From contig NZ_JAGEMM010000001.1 in NCBI RefSeq assembly GCF_017921815.1, positions 1,451,740-1,515,739 on the forward strand: 64,000 nucleotides of DNA, given 5' to 3'. The notes beneath the pieces are model-generated. The model did no database searches. It saw only the letters and a program-made list of their open reading frames with translations, and was not told the DNA's origin. The first letter of the stretch is position 1, and each line of letters begins with the position of its first letter. Shown one piece after another: positions 7,669 through 16,934 of the stretch. This stretch comes from Microvirga antarctica (lineage in GTDB: Bacteria > Pseudomonadota > Alphaproteobacteria > Rhizobiales > Beijerinckiaceae). Both the position numbers and the translations under genes were made by a program.

Positions 7669-8220
7669 ATGACCAACACCAACATGCTCATCAACGGCTT
7701 TGGAAAAATGATAACCGAACGTCTGAACGATGGTTGGGATGGACACCTGTTGACCTTCATGTTCAAGCCGATTGGAGGATCTTATCGCAGTATAAATCGG
7801 CGGATGGAATGGGAGCTCGAGCGGGTATACGCAAAATCTCTCACTCGAATTATAAAGGACTCTCGACTTTACAGCCAGATCGACAAGCTTCCGCTTTGGA
7901 TCGCCTGCCCGGATTACCCCGTCCCCAAGGGCGAAGCCGACAGGCAGGCGTTGCGCGATGTGACTATCAACGACGGACGGCATATGCACTGTGTGGCGGC
8001 AATCCCCCCTTGCTCTCGGCTGAAAGAGGATCTCGCTACACATTTGGATCACAATCAAAGCCACTATGTGACGTCTGATTGTTCACTCTGGCGAATACAC
8101 GCAGTGCAGATCACCCATGATGCCGACTATGTGAACGGCTACGTGTTCAAGGCCCTAAAGCGCGGAAGAATTGTGGGAGAAGATATCCTTATCCTGCCCC
8201 GCTCAAAATCGGAGATGTGA
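7669..8220 (+). CDS. Small protein with HUH/Rep-like motifs
   Basis: This 183-residue protein has three spaced features reminiscent of rolling-circle replication initiators: LTFMFKP near residue 28, a hydrophobic strand with DGRHMHCVAAIPP (His-x-His, about 103-115), and YVNGYVFKALKRG (about 157-169), which resembles the catalytic Tyr-x-x-Lys helix. The order (HxH strand, then Tyr/Lys helix) is that of HUH nucleases. I recall related proteins as common hypothetical genes of proteobacterial islands and plasmids. AAGG lies nine bases before the ATG; an in-frame ATG at 7684 is possible. The HUH assignment is pattern-based inference; a nonenzymatic role is equally possible. Confidence 0.55.
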   Translation: MTNTNMLINGFGKMITERLNDGWDGHLLTFMFKPIGGSYRSINRRMEWELERVYAKSLTRIIKDSRLYSQIDKLPLWIACPDYPVPKGEADRQALRDVTINDGRHMHCVAAIPPCSRLKEDLATHLDHNQSHYVTSDCSLWRIHAVQITHDADYVNGYVFKALKRGRIVGEDILILPRSKSEM

Positions 8221-8340
8221 CGCGACATAAGTCAACGCTGCAACTAAGCGAGAGTGCGCAATACCACACGCTAACCGACAAGCTGCGAACCCCGCCTGCC
8301 GATTAGCGCGTGAAGCATAGAGTAAAAAATGGCTTTCAGA

Positions 8341-9015
8341 TCAAATGCTCGCCACCCGATCTCGGAGGTAAGAGACCAGAGCCCGTTTTAACGTCTCTAA
8401 TTGAGCCAGAACGGCACGCTCCTTTGGCCGAAAGCGAGGGGGTGAATGGCCTTCATTTGAGTGGTCCTCTTGCTCGGGATCATCCGCGAGGTCGGCGTAG
8501 AATGTGGTGTCTGAGGCCATCGAATCCCGTTGCTTTCTGCCTCGCTTTGGGGCCTCGCGCGATAGGGCCTCTATGCCCCCGTGCTTTTTGATAAGGTCAG
8601 GGATTTCGTCAGGCTTGACCCCCCTGTTAAAGAACTGCTGCAGACCCCGGGCATAGGTATAAGCGCGGTGGTATTGATCATCCGCCTGCCCGTTAGACAG
8701 CAAAAACCGCATCGTCCAGATCAGTGCGTCTTCGACACTCTTCTGGCTGCCCCGTGGGCGCTTGCGGCGTCCCTTCCAAAGGTCTTCCTTTGTGAACTTG
8801 CGCCATGCCGCTCCGTTGCGATATAGCTCGAACGCGATGCCATAGGCGCTTCCCAACCATTGGCGTAGCTTGCTCTGAAATCGCGAATCGATGTTTAGAA
8901 ACTCCTGCTTGCATGTGAGGGCAGCCGCGATCAACTCGTTCGCCGCTTGTCGCTCACTCTGTTTATTGGAAGCTCGGAATGAACGGACGCGCGTTTTAGT
9001 TCGTTTGTTCGCCAT
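8341..9015 (-). CDS. Hypothetical island protein
   Basis: This 224-residue cytoplasmic protein has a basic N-terminus (MANKRTKTRVRSFRASNK), a helical middle part (VEDALIWTMRFLLSNGQ, HRAYTYARGLQQFF) and a charged linker rich in Arg, Asp and Glu before a helical tail. No domain is recognised. GGGA lies about ten bases before the ATG at 9015. It lies among the integration genes and is probably cargo or a DNA-associated accessory protein, but there is no direct evidence for that. Confidence 0.55.
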   Translation of the reverse strand: MANKRTKTRVRSFRASNKQSERQAANELIAAALTCKQEFLNIDSRFQSKLRQWLGSAYGIAFELYRNGAAWRKFTKEDLWKGRRKRPRGSQKSVEDALIWTMRFLLSNGQADDQYHRAYTYARGLQQFFNRGVKPDEIPDLIKKHGGIEALSREAPKRGRKQRDSMASDTTFYADLADDPEQEDHSNEGHSPPRFRPKERAVLAQLETLKRALVSYLRDRVASI

Positions 9016-9138
9016 GATGTGTTTTCCCGTTAGGCGAGCGCCGTCGGCGAATCCTTATGAAACCAAAGAATTCGCGACGCGGGCTCGTTGCTGATGGATC
9101 TGTCGCTATAAATTCAGCGATGCGGTTTGGAGGTTAGC

Positions 9139-9174
9139 AGCGGGCGCTGAGCATCTGTTCGCAGAGCGCCCGCT
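9139..9174 (-). terminator. Hairpin downstream of the AlpA-type gene
   Basis: A perfect 10-bp stem, AGCGGGCGCT pairing with AGCGCCCGCT, encloses a 16-base loop and begins nine bases after the stop codon of the gene ending at 9183. There is no U-tract, so termination would be of the structure-dependent type common in GC-rich genomes. Confidence 0.5.
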
Positions 9175-9182
9175 GTCTTTGA

Positions 9183-9452
9183 TTAGGAGGCCTTGCGACA
9201 ATAACCGTTGGGATCGAGGCTTTGGAGAAGCCTCCGAATATCGGACTTGCGCCACCCCGCAATGCGCGGGCCAAGCGCCACCGGCGGCGGGGCTCTTCCT
9301 TGCTCGATCCAGTTGTACCAAGTAGACCTCGATATTGGCAGGATGCCAGTCGGCCCGATTATCGCCTTAAGGCGCCAGTAGCCATCATCTGCTAGATCGG
9401 AAGCCGGCGGCGATGTTGCGTCCCATAAGGTTCGCGGCGGTTTGTGCGGCAT
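9183..9452 (-). CDS. AlpA-type phage transcriptional regulator / excisionase-like protein
   Basis: The protein has 89 residues with a MerR-like winged helix-turn-helix. The family core reads ISRSTWYNWIEQGRAPPPVALGPR followed by AGWRKSDIRRLLQSL; the segment that selects the strand and the W-R-x-x-D-I-R tail are both present. AlpA proteins act as activators of integrase genes or as recombination directionality factors of prophages and islands. Its position 2.4 kb from the integrase and on the same strand supports a role in excision of this island. The ribosome site is weak. Confidence 0.8.
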   Translation of the reverse strand: MPHKPPRTLWDATSPPASDLADDGYWRLKAIIGPTGILPISRSTWYNWIEQGRAPPPVALGPRIAGWRKSDIRRLLQSLDPNGYCRKAS

Positions 9453-9579
9453 GTTGTTGTTGTCTCTCTGTGTCCGTTATTGGACGACATGAGACGTACC
9501 GGGCCTGCTTGACGGTCGATATCGTGCAAACCGCAAATGCATAGTGCATTTCGCTTTTGCATTTCAGGATGGCAAGAAT

Positions 9580-10590
9580 TTATCGTTTTCGGTTCGATCC
9601 GATTGCCAGTTGCATCTGCTCTTGAATGACCGGCGGTTGGATAGGACTTGCACCTAGATCAGCGAGGAGCTTCTGCACGAGATCCGCGTCTGCCTTTGAT
9701 AATTCTCGATCTCCAAGGGCAGAAAGAATGACGTCATAGCCAAAGTTAGATCGGGCAATCCATTCGGGGAGTAGATGACCTTCATTTTCCCAATTCGCAT
9801 CACCCGCGAGGATCTGGTCCAATAGCGATCGGTTAGGCTTCACCTGTATTGACGACGCAGCATACAGAAGGCACATCTGGCCCTCATAGAAGTTACGATA
9901 GATTTTCAAACTCCTCGATCGGAGATACTGTTCGGATTTCGGCTTCCGCACTATGTCTTTCTGTGCAACGGCTTCTGCCTTCGAGAGAACATCAATGATC
10001 GTGAAAGCGGCATTGTAGCTTGGCTCGCGATAAACGTCGCCGTTGGTAAGTTCTACAATGCAGTAATGTGTAATCTCCATCATCGTCACGACGGATCGGA
10101 CGCCGCTCCGACGCTTCTTTAGGGACCGTTTCATCGAACTGCGCGATGGTGAAGTAATGAGCCTGCCGATACCGCCAATCGGGTAGTAGATATCTTGAAA
10201 GAAGTCTGAACCGATACGGATCAATCGAACATAAATATCAACGAGAACTGGATAGGCGAGTAGCCTCTCGGGCACGTTAGATTCCTCCGTCCTGATAATC
10301 TCAAGAGTTCGCAGTGCCATTGTGCTCTTCACGATGTCTTGCCGCTCAGAAGTTGCCACAACCCACGCGCAAAATCCGGCGAAAAGTACGTCTTTATGGC
10401 CATGATAGGACGGTTCTTTCGACATGAGGATGTCTACCACATGCCGTGCATCGAATTTGTTCCACGCATACTCGACAAAACCTTTAGCTGCCGGGTCTAG
10501 CTTGGTCGGGTTTTGCTCGTTGAGTACCCGGACAACCTTCTCCCAACTTGAAGTGATGTCGAATTTCGGAGTCTTATCTGTCTGACGCAT
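9580..10590 (-). CDS. Hypothetical island protein
   Basis: This 336-residue cytoplasmic, mostly helical protein lies 24 bases downstream of the integrase gene on the same strand, so the two are probably co-transcribed. It contains a basic patch (SRSSMKRSLKKRRSGVRS, about residues 148-166) that could contact nucleic acid, and ends in a Gln-rich, basic tail. No signal peptide, membrane helix or known motif is visible. Being read from the integrase transcript suggests cargo carried with the integration module. Function unknown. Confidence 0.6.
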   Translation of the reverse strand: MRQTDKTPKFDITSSWEKVVRVLNEQNPTKLDPAAKGFVEYAWNKFDARHVVDILMSKEPSYHGHKDVLFAGFCAWVVATSERQDIVKSTMALRTLEIIRTEESNVPERLLAYPVLVDIYVRLIRIGSDFFQDIYYPIGGIGRLITSPSRSSMKRSLKKRRSGVRSVVTMMEITHYCIVELTNGDVYREPSYNAAFTIIDVLSKAEAVAQKDIVRKPKSEQYLRSRSLKIYRNFYEGQMCLLYAASSIQVKPNRSLLDQILAGDANWENEGHLLPEWIARSNFGYDVILSALGDRELSKADADLVQKLLADLGASPIQPPVIQEQMQLAIGSNRKR

Positions 10591-10614
10591 ACTGGTGTCC
10601 GTGATGGGAGTAGT

Positions 10615-11826
10615 TTACTGCTCATTTTGGGATGTTTGAGCCTGTTGTTCCATAGCTTTTGTGCAGAACAATGCCCAAGCCTCCATCATCTCCCGACGCT
10701 TTTCCATCAGGTCACCTCGGCGGTAGGCGGCCTCAACTTTGTTCTCAATGGTGTGCGCGAGTGCCATTTCTGCCACCTCCCGTGGGAAGCTGGTAGCCTC
10801 CGACGCCCAATCTCTGAAGGATGATCGAAAGCCATGGGCTGTTACATTAAGCTTCATGCGCCGCAGCATCATAAGGAAGACCATGTTTGACAGCGGCCTT
10901 TCCACAGTTCTTCCGGGAAAGATATAATCGGCGCCCGACCCCAGAAGCCTTGCTTGTCTCAAGATCTCTAGGCAGCGTGCGCTCAACGGAACGCGGTGAA
11001 TGCGTCCCGCCTTCATCCGCTCAGCAGGCACCGTCCACAATGCGTGATCAAGGTCTAGCTCAACCCACCGAGCAAGTAGGACCTCGCTTGTGCGCGATGC
11101 GGTCAGGATCAGGAACTCTAGTGCCAGCCGCGTAATCTCACCGGCATCAGAGGAACGTAGGGTTTGAACGAAGGCCGCGACCTCGCCGAAGGCCATCGCG
11201 TCATGATGGCTACCGCGACCGTTCTGCCTCGGCAGACCCTTTTGGACACCTTCTACAGGGTTGTCTCCGTCGCGAAAGCCCGAAGCCTTCGCCCAGTCCA
11301 TCACAGCGCGGATCCGTTGGCGCACCCGTCGAGCGGTCTCAGGCTTCGTCATCCAGATCGGGGCTAGAACCCTCAGGACGTCGGGTGTCTGAACCTGATC
11401 AACTCGAGTCTCGCCAAAATGGGGAATCACATAATCATTGAGCGTGTTGATCCACTGATCGCCATGTTTCTTATTCTTCCAGCTTGACCTGTGGTTGGAA
11501 TGGACCTGCTCGGCAGCCTTTCTAAACGTTGGGATCTCGCGTCGTTCTTTACGCCTCACGGCCAATGGGTCGCCCCCGTCACGGGCAACCTTGCGATAGC
11601 TCAGAGCCTTCTCACGGGCCTCGCTAAGAGAGACGAGGGACGCCCCACCTAATCCAATGTCACGCCGCTTGCCGTGGACAACAACCCGCAGTAGCCACCG
11701 CTTTGCTCCGGAGGGATCGACAACAAGGTATAGGCCGTTGCCGTCGGTATACCGCCCCGGCTCATGCAGAGCACGCACTCTTATAGCCGTAAGCGCCTTG
11801 TCAGGATGTTTCCCTCGGCCCTTCAT
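10615..11826 (-). CDS. Tyrosine-type integrase (DUF4102 arm-binding, P4-like)
   Basis: The integrase mediates site-specific insertion and excision of the island. The N-terminal arm-binding domain is seen in KALTAIRVRALHEPGRYTD and GLYLVVDPSGAKRWLLR. A core-binding helical domain follows (about residues 95-190). The catalytic residues are all present: Arg in TASRTSEV, Lys in MKAGR, His and Arg in HGFRSSFRD, His in LAH and the nucleophile Tyr in AAYRRGD. The ATG at 11826 gives 403 residues and starts where this family normally does; GGACGG lies before it. The frame extends 23 codons further upstream without homology. It marks the right-hand end of the island. Confidence 0.95.
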   Translation of the reverse strand: MKGRGKHPDKALTAIRVRALHEPGRYTDGNGLYLVVDPSGAKRWLLRVVVHGKRRDIGLGGASLVSLSEAREKALSYRKVARDGGDPLAVRRKERREIPTFRKAAEQVHSNHRSSWKNKKHGDQWINTLNDYVIPHFGETRVDQVQTPDVLRVLAPIWMTKPETARRVRQRIRAVMDWAKASGFRDGDNPVEGVQKGLPRQNGRGSHHDAMAFGEVAAFVQTLRSSDAGEITRLALEFLILTASRTSEVLLARWVELDLDHALWTVPAERMKAGRIHRVPLSARCLEILRQARLLGSGADYIFPGRTVERPLSNMVFLMMLRRMKLNVTAHGFRSSFRDWASEATSFPREVAEMALAHTIENKVEAAYRRGDLMEKRREMMEAWALFCTKAMEQQAQTSQNEQ

Positions 11827-12192
11827 TTCGCCGTCCGTATAATGAATACCCCACATTCCAACCCACATCGTAAACTGGATGTAGCTGTATCGCAACGGGC
11901 AGGTGCGGACATCAAGGCGGGCTAACCGTCTATAAATAATGCCCTTCTTGGACGGTTTCGGATCTCCTTGGATCCTCTCGAGGCGGACCCCCTCTCCGCC
12001 AAAGTCTCAATGACATCAGCATTTTTAAGAGTGCGGCAGACCGGTCATGAGGGAGCGCTGGCTCACGCGTCACCCTGATCGCCATGAGAGCGGCGAGCGA
12101 CGCCGTTCGAGTCGGCGGCTCACGATCGCACCCCTATTCACGACACGCCGATGTGGCAGTGGATTGGCAACGGACGCGTCCGCCCGGATCCC
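11827..12192. other. Island/chromosome junction region
   Basis: This 366-base gene-free stretch lies between the integrase start and the end of the GH3 gene. It holds the promoter of the integrase, the candidate attachment remnant at 11987-12001 and otherwise nothing I can identify. Host-type sequence probably resumes within it. Confidence 0.4.
11987..12001 (+). other. Possible attachment-site remnant resembling a tRNA 3' end
   Basis: The sequence ACCCCCTCTCCGCCA matches what the end of a Ser-type tRNA looks like: T-arm C-run, acceptor strand CTCTCC, discriminator G and CCA. The rest of the tRNA is absent, as expected for the copy left at the integrase end of a tRNA-targeting island. The match is only about 14 bases in a C-rich context, so it may be chance. 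Confidence 0.3.
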
Positions 12193-14424
12193 TCAGCGCC
12201 CTAGGTCGATGGCTTCGAGGGTCACACGTTCCCGGAGGATCCCGGGGCCGGAATCTTCTCCCGCGCCGAACAGGTAGCTGCCTCCCGCGACGCGGAACCC
12301 ACCTCGCTCCGTGTCGTAGCGGGCGAGAAGTCGTCGATCGATCCGCATCGAGACGCGGCGGCTCTCGCCGGGCTCGAGGGCGACGCGGCTGAAGGCTGCA
12401 AGGCGTGGGGCGAAACCCTCCGGCCCGGGCAAGGACACATAAACCTGAGGGGTGTCGATTCCGGGCCGACTTCCCTCGTTCGTCACCGTCAGGGACGCCA
12501 GAAGGTCCATTGCCTGTCGCTCAATCGCCAGCTCGGACAGGGCGAACCGTGTATAGGACAGTCCGTGTCCGAAGCGGAACAGAGGCATTTTGCCCTCTCG
12601 GGAAGCCCAGCGGTAGCCGACATCCGAACCCTCGATATCATACGGGATGTTGACGATTCCGCCTTTGATCTCCAGGCCGGGGCTGGCAGCCAGCATCGTC
12701 GGGTCGCTCTGGATCGGGCGCGGCAAATCTCCCTCGTCGGACGGGAAGGTGATCGGCAGGCGGCCAGACGGATTCACACGACCGAACAGCACCCCGGCAA
12801 TCGCCTCACCGCCGGCAATCCCCGGGTACCAGGCTGCGAGGACGGCCGGGACCCTGGCGAGCCAAGGCATCGTGACGGGCCCGCCGGTCTCCAGCACCAC
12901 GATTGTCCTGGGATTGGCGGCGGCGACGGCCTCGATGAGCGCATCCTGGTGATCGGGCAGCGCAAGGCCGGTGGCGTCGAGCACCTCCGTTCGCCATTCC
13001 TCGGCAAACACGATGACCGCCTCGGCATCCCGCGCGCCAGCGGCGGCGGCAGCCAGGTCAGTGCCGTCCAGATACGTCACGATGCCGGCGGATTCAGACT
13101 GAATCGCGGCCAGTGGCGATGACGGATGATAGGCTTTCTCAATATCGAAGCCCACACGGCTCGTGCCTGTCATCTTGAGACTTCCGGGGGGCGTCACCGA
13201 CGAAGAACCGCCGCCGGAGAGAACGCCGATATCCGCATGGGCACCGATGATGAGAATGCGGCCCGCGCCGGGTTTCAAAGGGAGCATGTCGTCCGAATTC
13301 TTGAGGAGAACGATGCCATTTTCAGCAACCTTGCGCGCGACGAGCCGGTGGGCCTCAGCATCGACCTCCGCTTTTTGCGGGGCCTCCCCGGCATCGATTG
13401 CCCCGACGGCGAACATGCTGCGCAGGATCCGCCGCACCATGTCGTCGATGCGCGCTTGCGGCACACGGTCCGCGGCCACGGCCTCCTGCAGGGGGCGCCC
13501 AAAGAAGGGGGCGGCGTCGAGCATCCCGCCGGACTGAACATCGAGCCCTGCCAAAGCTGCCCTCTCGGTGGAATGGGTGCCGCCCCAATCGGACATGACC
13601 CAGCCGGCATATCCCCAATCCCGCTTGAGGACGCGATCGATAAGGAAGTCACTCTCGGAGGTGTAAACTCCATTGAGAAGGTTGTAGCCGGTCATGACGG
13701 AGCCGGGCTGGCCGGTTTCGATTGCAATCTGGAACGCGAGCAGGTCCGATTCCCGTAAGGCAGCTTCACTCATGTCGGAGCTTGCCATGACGCGCCCATT
13801 CTCCTGGGCGTTGACCGCGAAGTGCTTGACGGTGGAGACGACCCCCTCAGACTGGATGCCCGCCACCATCTGGCCCGCGATGAGACCGGTGACCAACGGG
13901 TCCTCGGACACGTATTCGAAGCTTCTTCCCCCGCGGGGCTCCCTGATGAGATTTGCGCCGCCTGCCAGCTGCACATTGAAACCGCGCGCCCGTGCCTCGC
14001 GGCCGATCACCGCGCCGGCCTGGTGGGCGAGGGTCGGATCGAAGGTTGCGCCCAGCAGGAGCGTGGACGGGAGCGCCGTCGTCCGATCGCCCGGACGGAC
14101 ATCGCCGCGATTGGTGACGCCGAGACCGGCGTCAGTTTCAGTCCGCGCGGGAATGCCGAGGCGCGGAATCGCCTGGTAATGGGCCGCAGCACCGGGGACC
14201 GAGATCGCCTGCGGCGCACCGGGGACCGGCAGAAGTTGCGAAATCCACGCGAACTTCTCATCGGCTGTCATCTGCCGCACGACCATCTCAGCACGAACAT
14301 CCGGTGAGAGGTCGCGGTTCTGCCAAGCGTGATCGGGGCGACCTGGTTCAGCCACGAGGGGCTGGGCGAGAAGAAGGCAGATGCCCACCCCCCCAAGGAC
14401 AGCTTCAGTTGTGGTCCGCCCCAT
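12193..14424 (-). CDS. Secreted GH3 family beta-glycosidase (beta-glucosidase-like)
   Basis: This is a 743-residue retaining glycoside hydrolase family 3 enzyme, predicted periplasmic. A signal peptide (hydrophobic GGVGICLLLAQPLVA) covers about the first 25 residues. Family blocks in order: DAGLGVTNRG, ALPSTLLLGATFD, GREARARGFN, the KHFAVNAQENGR segment, and GWVMSDWGG with the nucleophile Asp. The C-terminal alpha/beta sandwich and a fibronectin-III-like domain follow (SDVGYRW, FRFGHGLSYT, then LTVTNEGSRPG). ATG 14424 was chosen because GAGGAGG lies six bases upstream; the frame extends to 14475. It probably releases glucose or a related sugar from beta-linked oligosaccharides; the exact substrate is not readable. 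It ends next to the island junction. Confidence 0.93.
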   Translation of the reverse strand: MGRTTTEAVLGGVGICLLLAQPLVAEPGRPDHAWQNRDLSPDVRAEMVVRQMTADEKFAWISQLLPVPGAPQAISVPGAAAHYQAIPRLGIPARTETDAGLGVTNRGDVRPGDRTTALPSTLLLGATFDPTLAHQAGAVIGREARARGFNVQLAGGANLIREPRGGRSFEYVSEDPLVTGLIAGQMVAGIQSEGVVSTVKHFAVNAQENGRVMASSDMSEAALRESDLLAFQIAIETGQPGSVMTGYNLLNGVYTSESDFLIDRVLKRDWGYAGWVMSDWGGTHSTERAALAGLDVQSGGMLDAAPFFGRPLQEAVAADRVPQARIDDMVRRILRSMFAVGAIDAGEAPQKAEVDAEAHRLVARKVAENGIVLLKNSDDMLPLKPGAGRILIIGAHADIGVLSGGGSSSVTPPGSLKMTGTSRVGFDIEKAYHPSSPLAAIQSESAGIVTYLDGTDLAAAAAGARDAEAVIVFAEEWRTEVLDATGLALPDHQDALIEAVAAANPRTIVVLETGGPVTMPWLARVPAVLAAWYPGIAGGEAIAGVLFGRVNPSGRLPITFPSDEGDLPRPIQSDPTMLAASPGLEIKGGIVNIPYDIEGSDVGYRWASREGKMPLFRFGHGLSYTRFALSELAIERQAMDLLASLTVTNEGSRPGIDTPQVYVSLPGPEGFAPRLAAFSRVALEPGESRRVSMRIDRRLLARYDTERGGFRVAGGSYLFGAGEDSGPGILRERVTLEAIDLGR

Positions 14425-14528
14425 GAGGTGCCTCCTCGCGTGTCCAGACAAGCACGCTTTACCCGAGCGCTCCAAGAGAAGTTCTCGCAGGGCAAATCAT
14501 GGTGCGTATTGAAACCGAGAGCGCTGTT

Positions 14529-15026
14529 TCAGGGCTTCTTGTGAATAGAGTCGACCCAGTAGACCTCTTCCGGCTGCTCCACAGGTTCGACATCCGTGAT
14601 GTTCACGACGACGGCCTCGTTGTCGGAACGCACCAGAACGCATTCCAGCGGCTCGTCGGGGCTCGCATTGATCTCCTGATGCGGCACGAAGGGAGGGACA
14701 TAGATGAAGTCGCCTGGCCCAGCCTCGGCGACATATTCGAGGTGATCGCCCCAGCGCATCCGTGCCTTGCCCCGCACCACATAGATGACGCTCTCAAGCT
14801 CACCATGGTGATGGACCCCTGTTTTGGCATTGGCCTCGATGGACACCGTCCCTGCCCAGATCTTCTGAGCGCCCACGCGCGCATGATTGATGGCTGCCTG
14901 GCGGAACATTCCCGGCGTCTGGGGGGTATTGGAGTCCAGCCGATCTCCCTTGACGACCCGCACACCGTCGTTCTTCCAGCGTTCCTCGGCGGGGTCGTGG
15001 CTGTGATCATGGTCGTTTTGGCTCAT
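14529..15026 (-). CDS. Cupin-domain protein
   Basis: This single-domain cupin of 165 residues has both metal-binding blocks: motif 1 around HHHGELESVIYVVRGKAR (two or three His and a Glu, about residues 72-90) and motif 2 around PGDFIYVPPFVPHQE (about 104-118). The N-terminus is His/Asp-rich (MSQNDHDHSHD) and could bind metal. The protein is cytoplasmic; no signal peptide is seen. Such cupins act as dioxygenases, isomerases or sensors and the sequence does not say which. It is transcribed divergently from paoABC, so a link to aldehyde oxidation or metal handling is possible but unproven. Confidence 0.85.
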   Translation of the reverse strand: MSQNDHDHSHDPAEERWKNDGVRVVKGDRLDSNTPQTPGMFRQAAINHARVGAQKIWAGTVSIEANAKTGVHHHGELESVIYVVRGKARMRWGDHLEYVAEAGPGDFIYVPPFVPHQEINASPDEPLECVLVRSDNEAVVVNITDVEPVEQPEEVYWVDSIHKKP

Positions 15027-15348
15027 GGGGCTCTCAATCCGGATGGTTCTGAGCGAAAGATGCCATCAGCGTGCCGATTGGTACATCCTTGATTAGGCTG
15101 CTCGGGGAGCCATGATAACGCCTTGATGCACCAGACCCCGCCTCAGACTTGTTGAGGCGAGTTGACGAATGTTATCAAAGAACGCCCCACCCGGTCGAAG
15201 AATGGCCGGGGGCTTAACATTTCGAACATGGGGCTCGAACCATTTCGAGCCCGGCGCTTTGTGGGAGAGGCGGACAAGATCCGATCGCTGCGTCAGCGCG
15301 GTCCGGACCAGTCGGCAGTTGATGGGTGACCAGAATGGGACAGAGACG
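15027..15348. promoter_or_regulatory. Divergent promoter region between the cupin gene and paoABC
   Basis: These 322 bases must carry the promoters of both the cupin gene and the paoABC operon. A TTGACG lies at 15157-15162, but no -10 box stands at a suitable distance. I see no strong palindrome. Confidence 0.3.
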
Positions 15349-15981
15349 ATGCAACGGGGAACGGAGATCGCGCTATCCCGACGTGTTCTTTTGGTGGGAA
15401 CGGGTGCGTCCATGGCCGTAACAGCAGCCCCGCCGGCGCGCGCACAGGCTTCTGCTCCGGTCGAGCCCGCCCGAAGCAACGTCGCCATCACAGTGAACGG
15501 CAATCGGCACGACCTCGAGCTCGATACGCGAACGACCCTGCTCGACGCGTTGCGCGAGCACCTGCATCTGACCGGCACCAAGAAAGGGTGCGACCACGGC
15601 CAGTGTGGTGCCTGCACGGTGATTGTGGAGGGTCGACGCATTAACTCGTGCCTGACACTCGCGGTCATGCATCAGGGCGATTCGGTCCTGACCATTGAGG
15701 GTCTCGGGACGCCCGGCAACCTTCACCCGTTGCAGGCCGCCTTTATCGAGCATGATGGCTATCAGTGCGGCTATTGCACCCCAGGACAGATCTGTTCGGC
15801 GGTGGCGGTGCTGGACGAGATCAAGGCGGGCATTCCCAGCCATGTGAGCACTGAGTTGACGGCTCAGCCGGAAGCCACGCCTGCTGAAATCCGCGAACGC
15901 ATGAGCGGCAATATCTGCCGCTGCGGCGCTTATGCCAATATCGTCGAGGCGATCACCGAAATCGGCGGGAGCAAAGCATGA
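15349..15981 (+). CDS. paoA: Periplasmic aldehyde oxidoreductase, 2Fe-2S subunit (PaoA)
   Basis: This is the small iron-sulfur subunit of a xanthine-oxidase-family molybdoenzyme that oxidises aldehydes to acids. A twin-arginine signal (LSRRVLLVG, then a hydrophobic stretch ending PPARAQA) sends the folded complex to the periplasm. Two 2Fe-2S sites are visible: the plant-type ferredoxin cluster in [12 protein letters not shown] plus the following Cys (about residues 80-102), and the C-terminal helical cluster in QCGYCTPGQ and NICRCGAY. The match to the E. coli PaoA pattern runs over the whole length. ATG 15349 has GGGA eight bases upstream; ATG 15322 would give a longer Tat n-region closer to E. 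coli. It overlaps paoB by four bases (ATGA). Confidence 0.93.
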   Translation: MQRGTEIALSRRVLLVGTGASMAVTAAPPARAQASAPVEPARSNVAITVNGNRHDLELDTRTTLLDALREHLHLTGTKKGCDHGQCGACTVIVEGRRINSCLTLAVMHQGDSVLTIEGLGTPGNLHPLQAAFIEHDGYQCGYCTPGQICSAVAVLDEIKAGIPSHVSTELTAQPEATPAEIRERMSGNICRCGAYANIVEAITEIGGSKA

Positions 15982-16934
15982 AGGCGTTTACCTACGAGCG
16001 CGCCGTCTCTCCAGCAGCCGCAGCACAAGCGGCAGCCCATCTGCCCGGCTCAAAGTTCATCGCTGGCGGCACCAATCTGCTCGATCTGATGAAGCTGCAG
16101 ATCGAGACGCCCACGCATCTCATCGACGTGAACGGGTTGGCGCTCGATCGCATCGAGGCCACACCGGAGGGCGGATTGCGCATCGGCGCGCTGGTGCGCA
16201 ACACGGATCTAGCGGCTGATGCGCGGGTGCGCCGCGATTACGGACTGCTGTCGCGGGCGCTCCTGTCCGGCGCCTCGGGCCAGCTTCGAAACAAGGCCAC
16301 CACAGCAGGCAATCTTCTCCAGCGCGCGCGCTGCCCCTATTTCTACGACACGGACCAGCTCTGCAACAAGCGGCATCCCGGCAGCGGCTGCGCGGCCCTC
16401 GGTGGGTTCAGTCGACAGCATGCGGTGGTGGGCGTCAGCGATTCCTGCATCGCAAGCCACCCTAGCGATATGGCTGTGGCGATGCGCGCCCTCGACGCAA
16501 TCGTCGAGACCGTCCTGCCAGATGGCTCGACGCGAAGCATTCCAATCGCAGAGCTTCACCGCCTGCCCGGCGACACGCCGCATATCGAAACGACACTCGG
16601 AGCGGGTGAACTGATCGTTGCGGTCACGCTTCCCAAGCCCATAGGCGGCAAGCACATTTATCGCAAGGTTCGCGACCGGGCGTCGTATGCCTTTGCGCTC
16701 GTCTCGGTCGCCGTGATCGTACAAGCTGACGGCTCAGGCCGCGTTGCCGTGGGCGGCGTGGCGCCGAAGCCATGGCGGGTGGAAGCTGCGGAAGCCAGGC
16801 TGCCCGAAGGCGCCAAGGCTGTAACCGATGAGTTGCTCGCCGGCGCAGCGCCGACGCGCGAAAATGCATACAAGCTCACGCTGGTCGAGAGAACACTCCG
16901 AGCGGTGCTGGCTGAGGCAGGGAGCCAGCCATGA
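15978..16934 (+). CDS. paoB: Aldehyde oxidoreductase FAD subunit (PaoB)
   Basis: This is the FAD-binding middle subunit (318 residues) of the PaoABC complex, which passes electrons from the 2Fe-2S clusters. FAD motifs are present: [14 protein letters not shown] (about 26-39) and TTAGNLLQ (about 108-115). It contains the Cys pattern of PaoB that holds an additional 4Fe-4S cluster: [24 protein letters not shown] (split here as ARCPYF, LCNKRH, GSGCAA; about 117-141). The C-terminal CO-dehydrogenase flavoprotein domain covers about residues 210-315. It has no signal of its own and is expected to be carried out with PaoA. It overlaps both neighbours by ATGA. Confidence 0.93.
   Translation: MKAFTYERAVSPAAAAQAAAHLPGSKFIAGGTNLLDLMKLQIETPTHLIDVNGLALDRIEATPEGGLRIGALVRNTDLAADARVRRDYGLLSRALLSGASGQLRNKATTAGNLLQRARCPYFYDTDQLCNKRHPGSGCAALGGFSRQHAVVGVSDSCIASHPSDMAVAMRALDAIVETVLPDGSTRSIPIAELHRLPGDTPHIETTLGAGELIVAVTLPKPIGGKHIYRKVRDRASYAFALVSVAVIVQADGSGRVAVGGVAPKPWRVEAAEARLPEGAKAVTDELLAGAAPTRENAYKLTLVERTLRAVLAEAGSQP

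Noticed and set aside
7365..8078. Plus-strand open frame of 237 codons overlapping the HUH-like gene.
   Set aside because: Different frame, no coding bias; the 183-residue frame has the conserved motifs.
11987..12001. A complete tRNA gene next to the integrase.
   Set aside because: Only the acceptor-like 3' end is present; no anticodon or D-arm can be folded from the flanking sequence.
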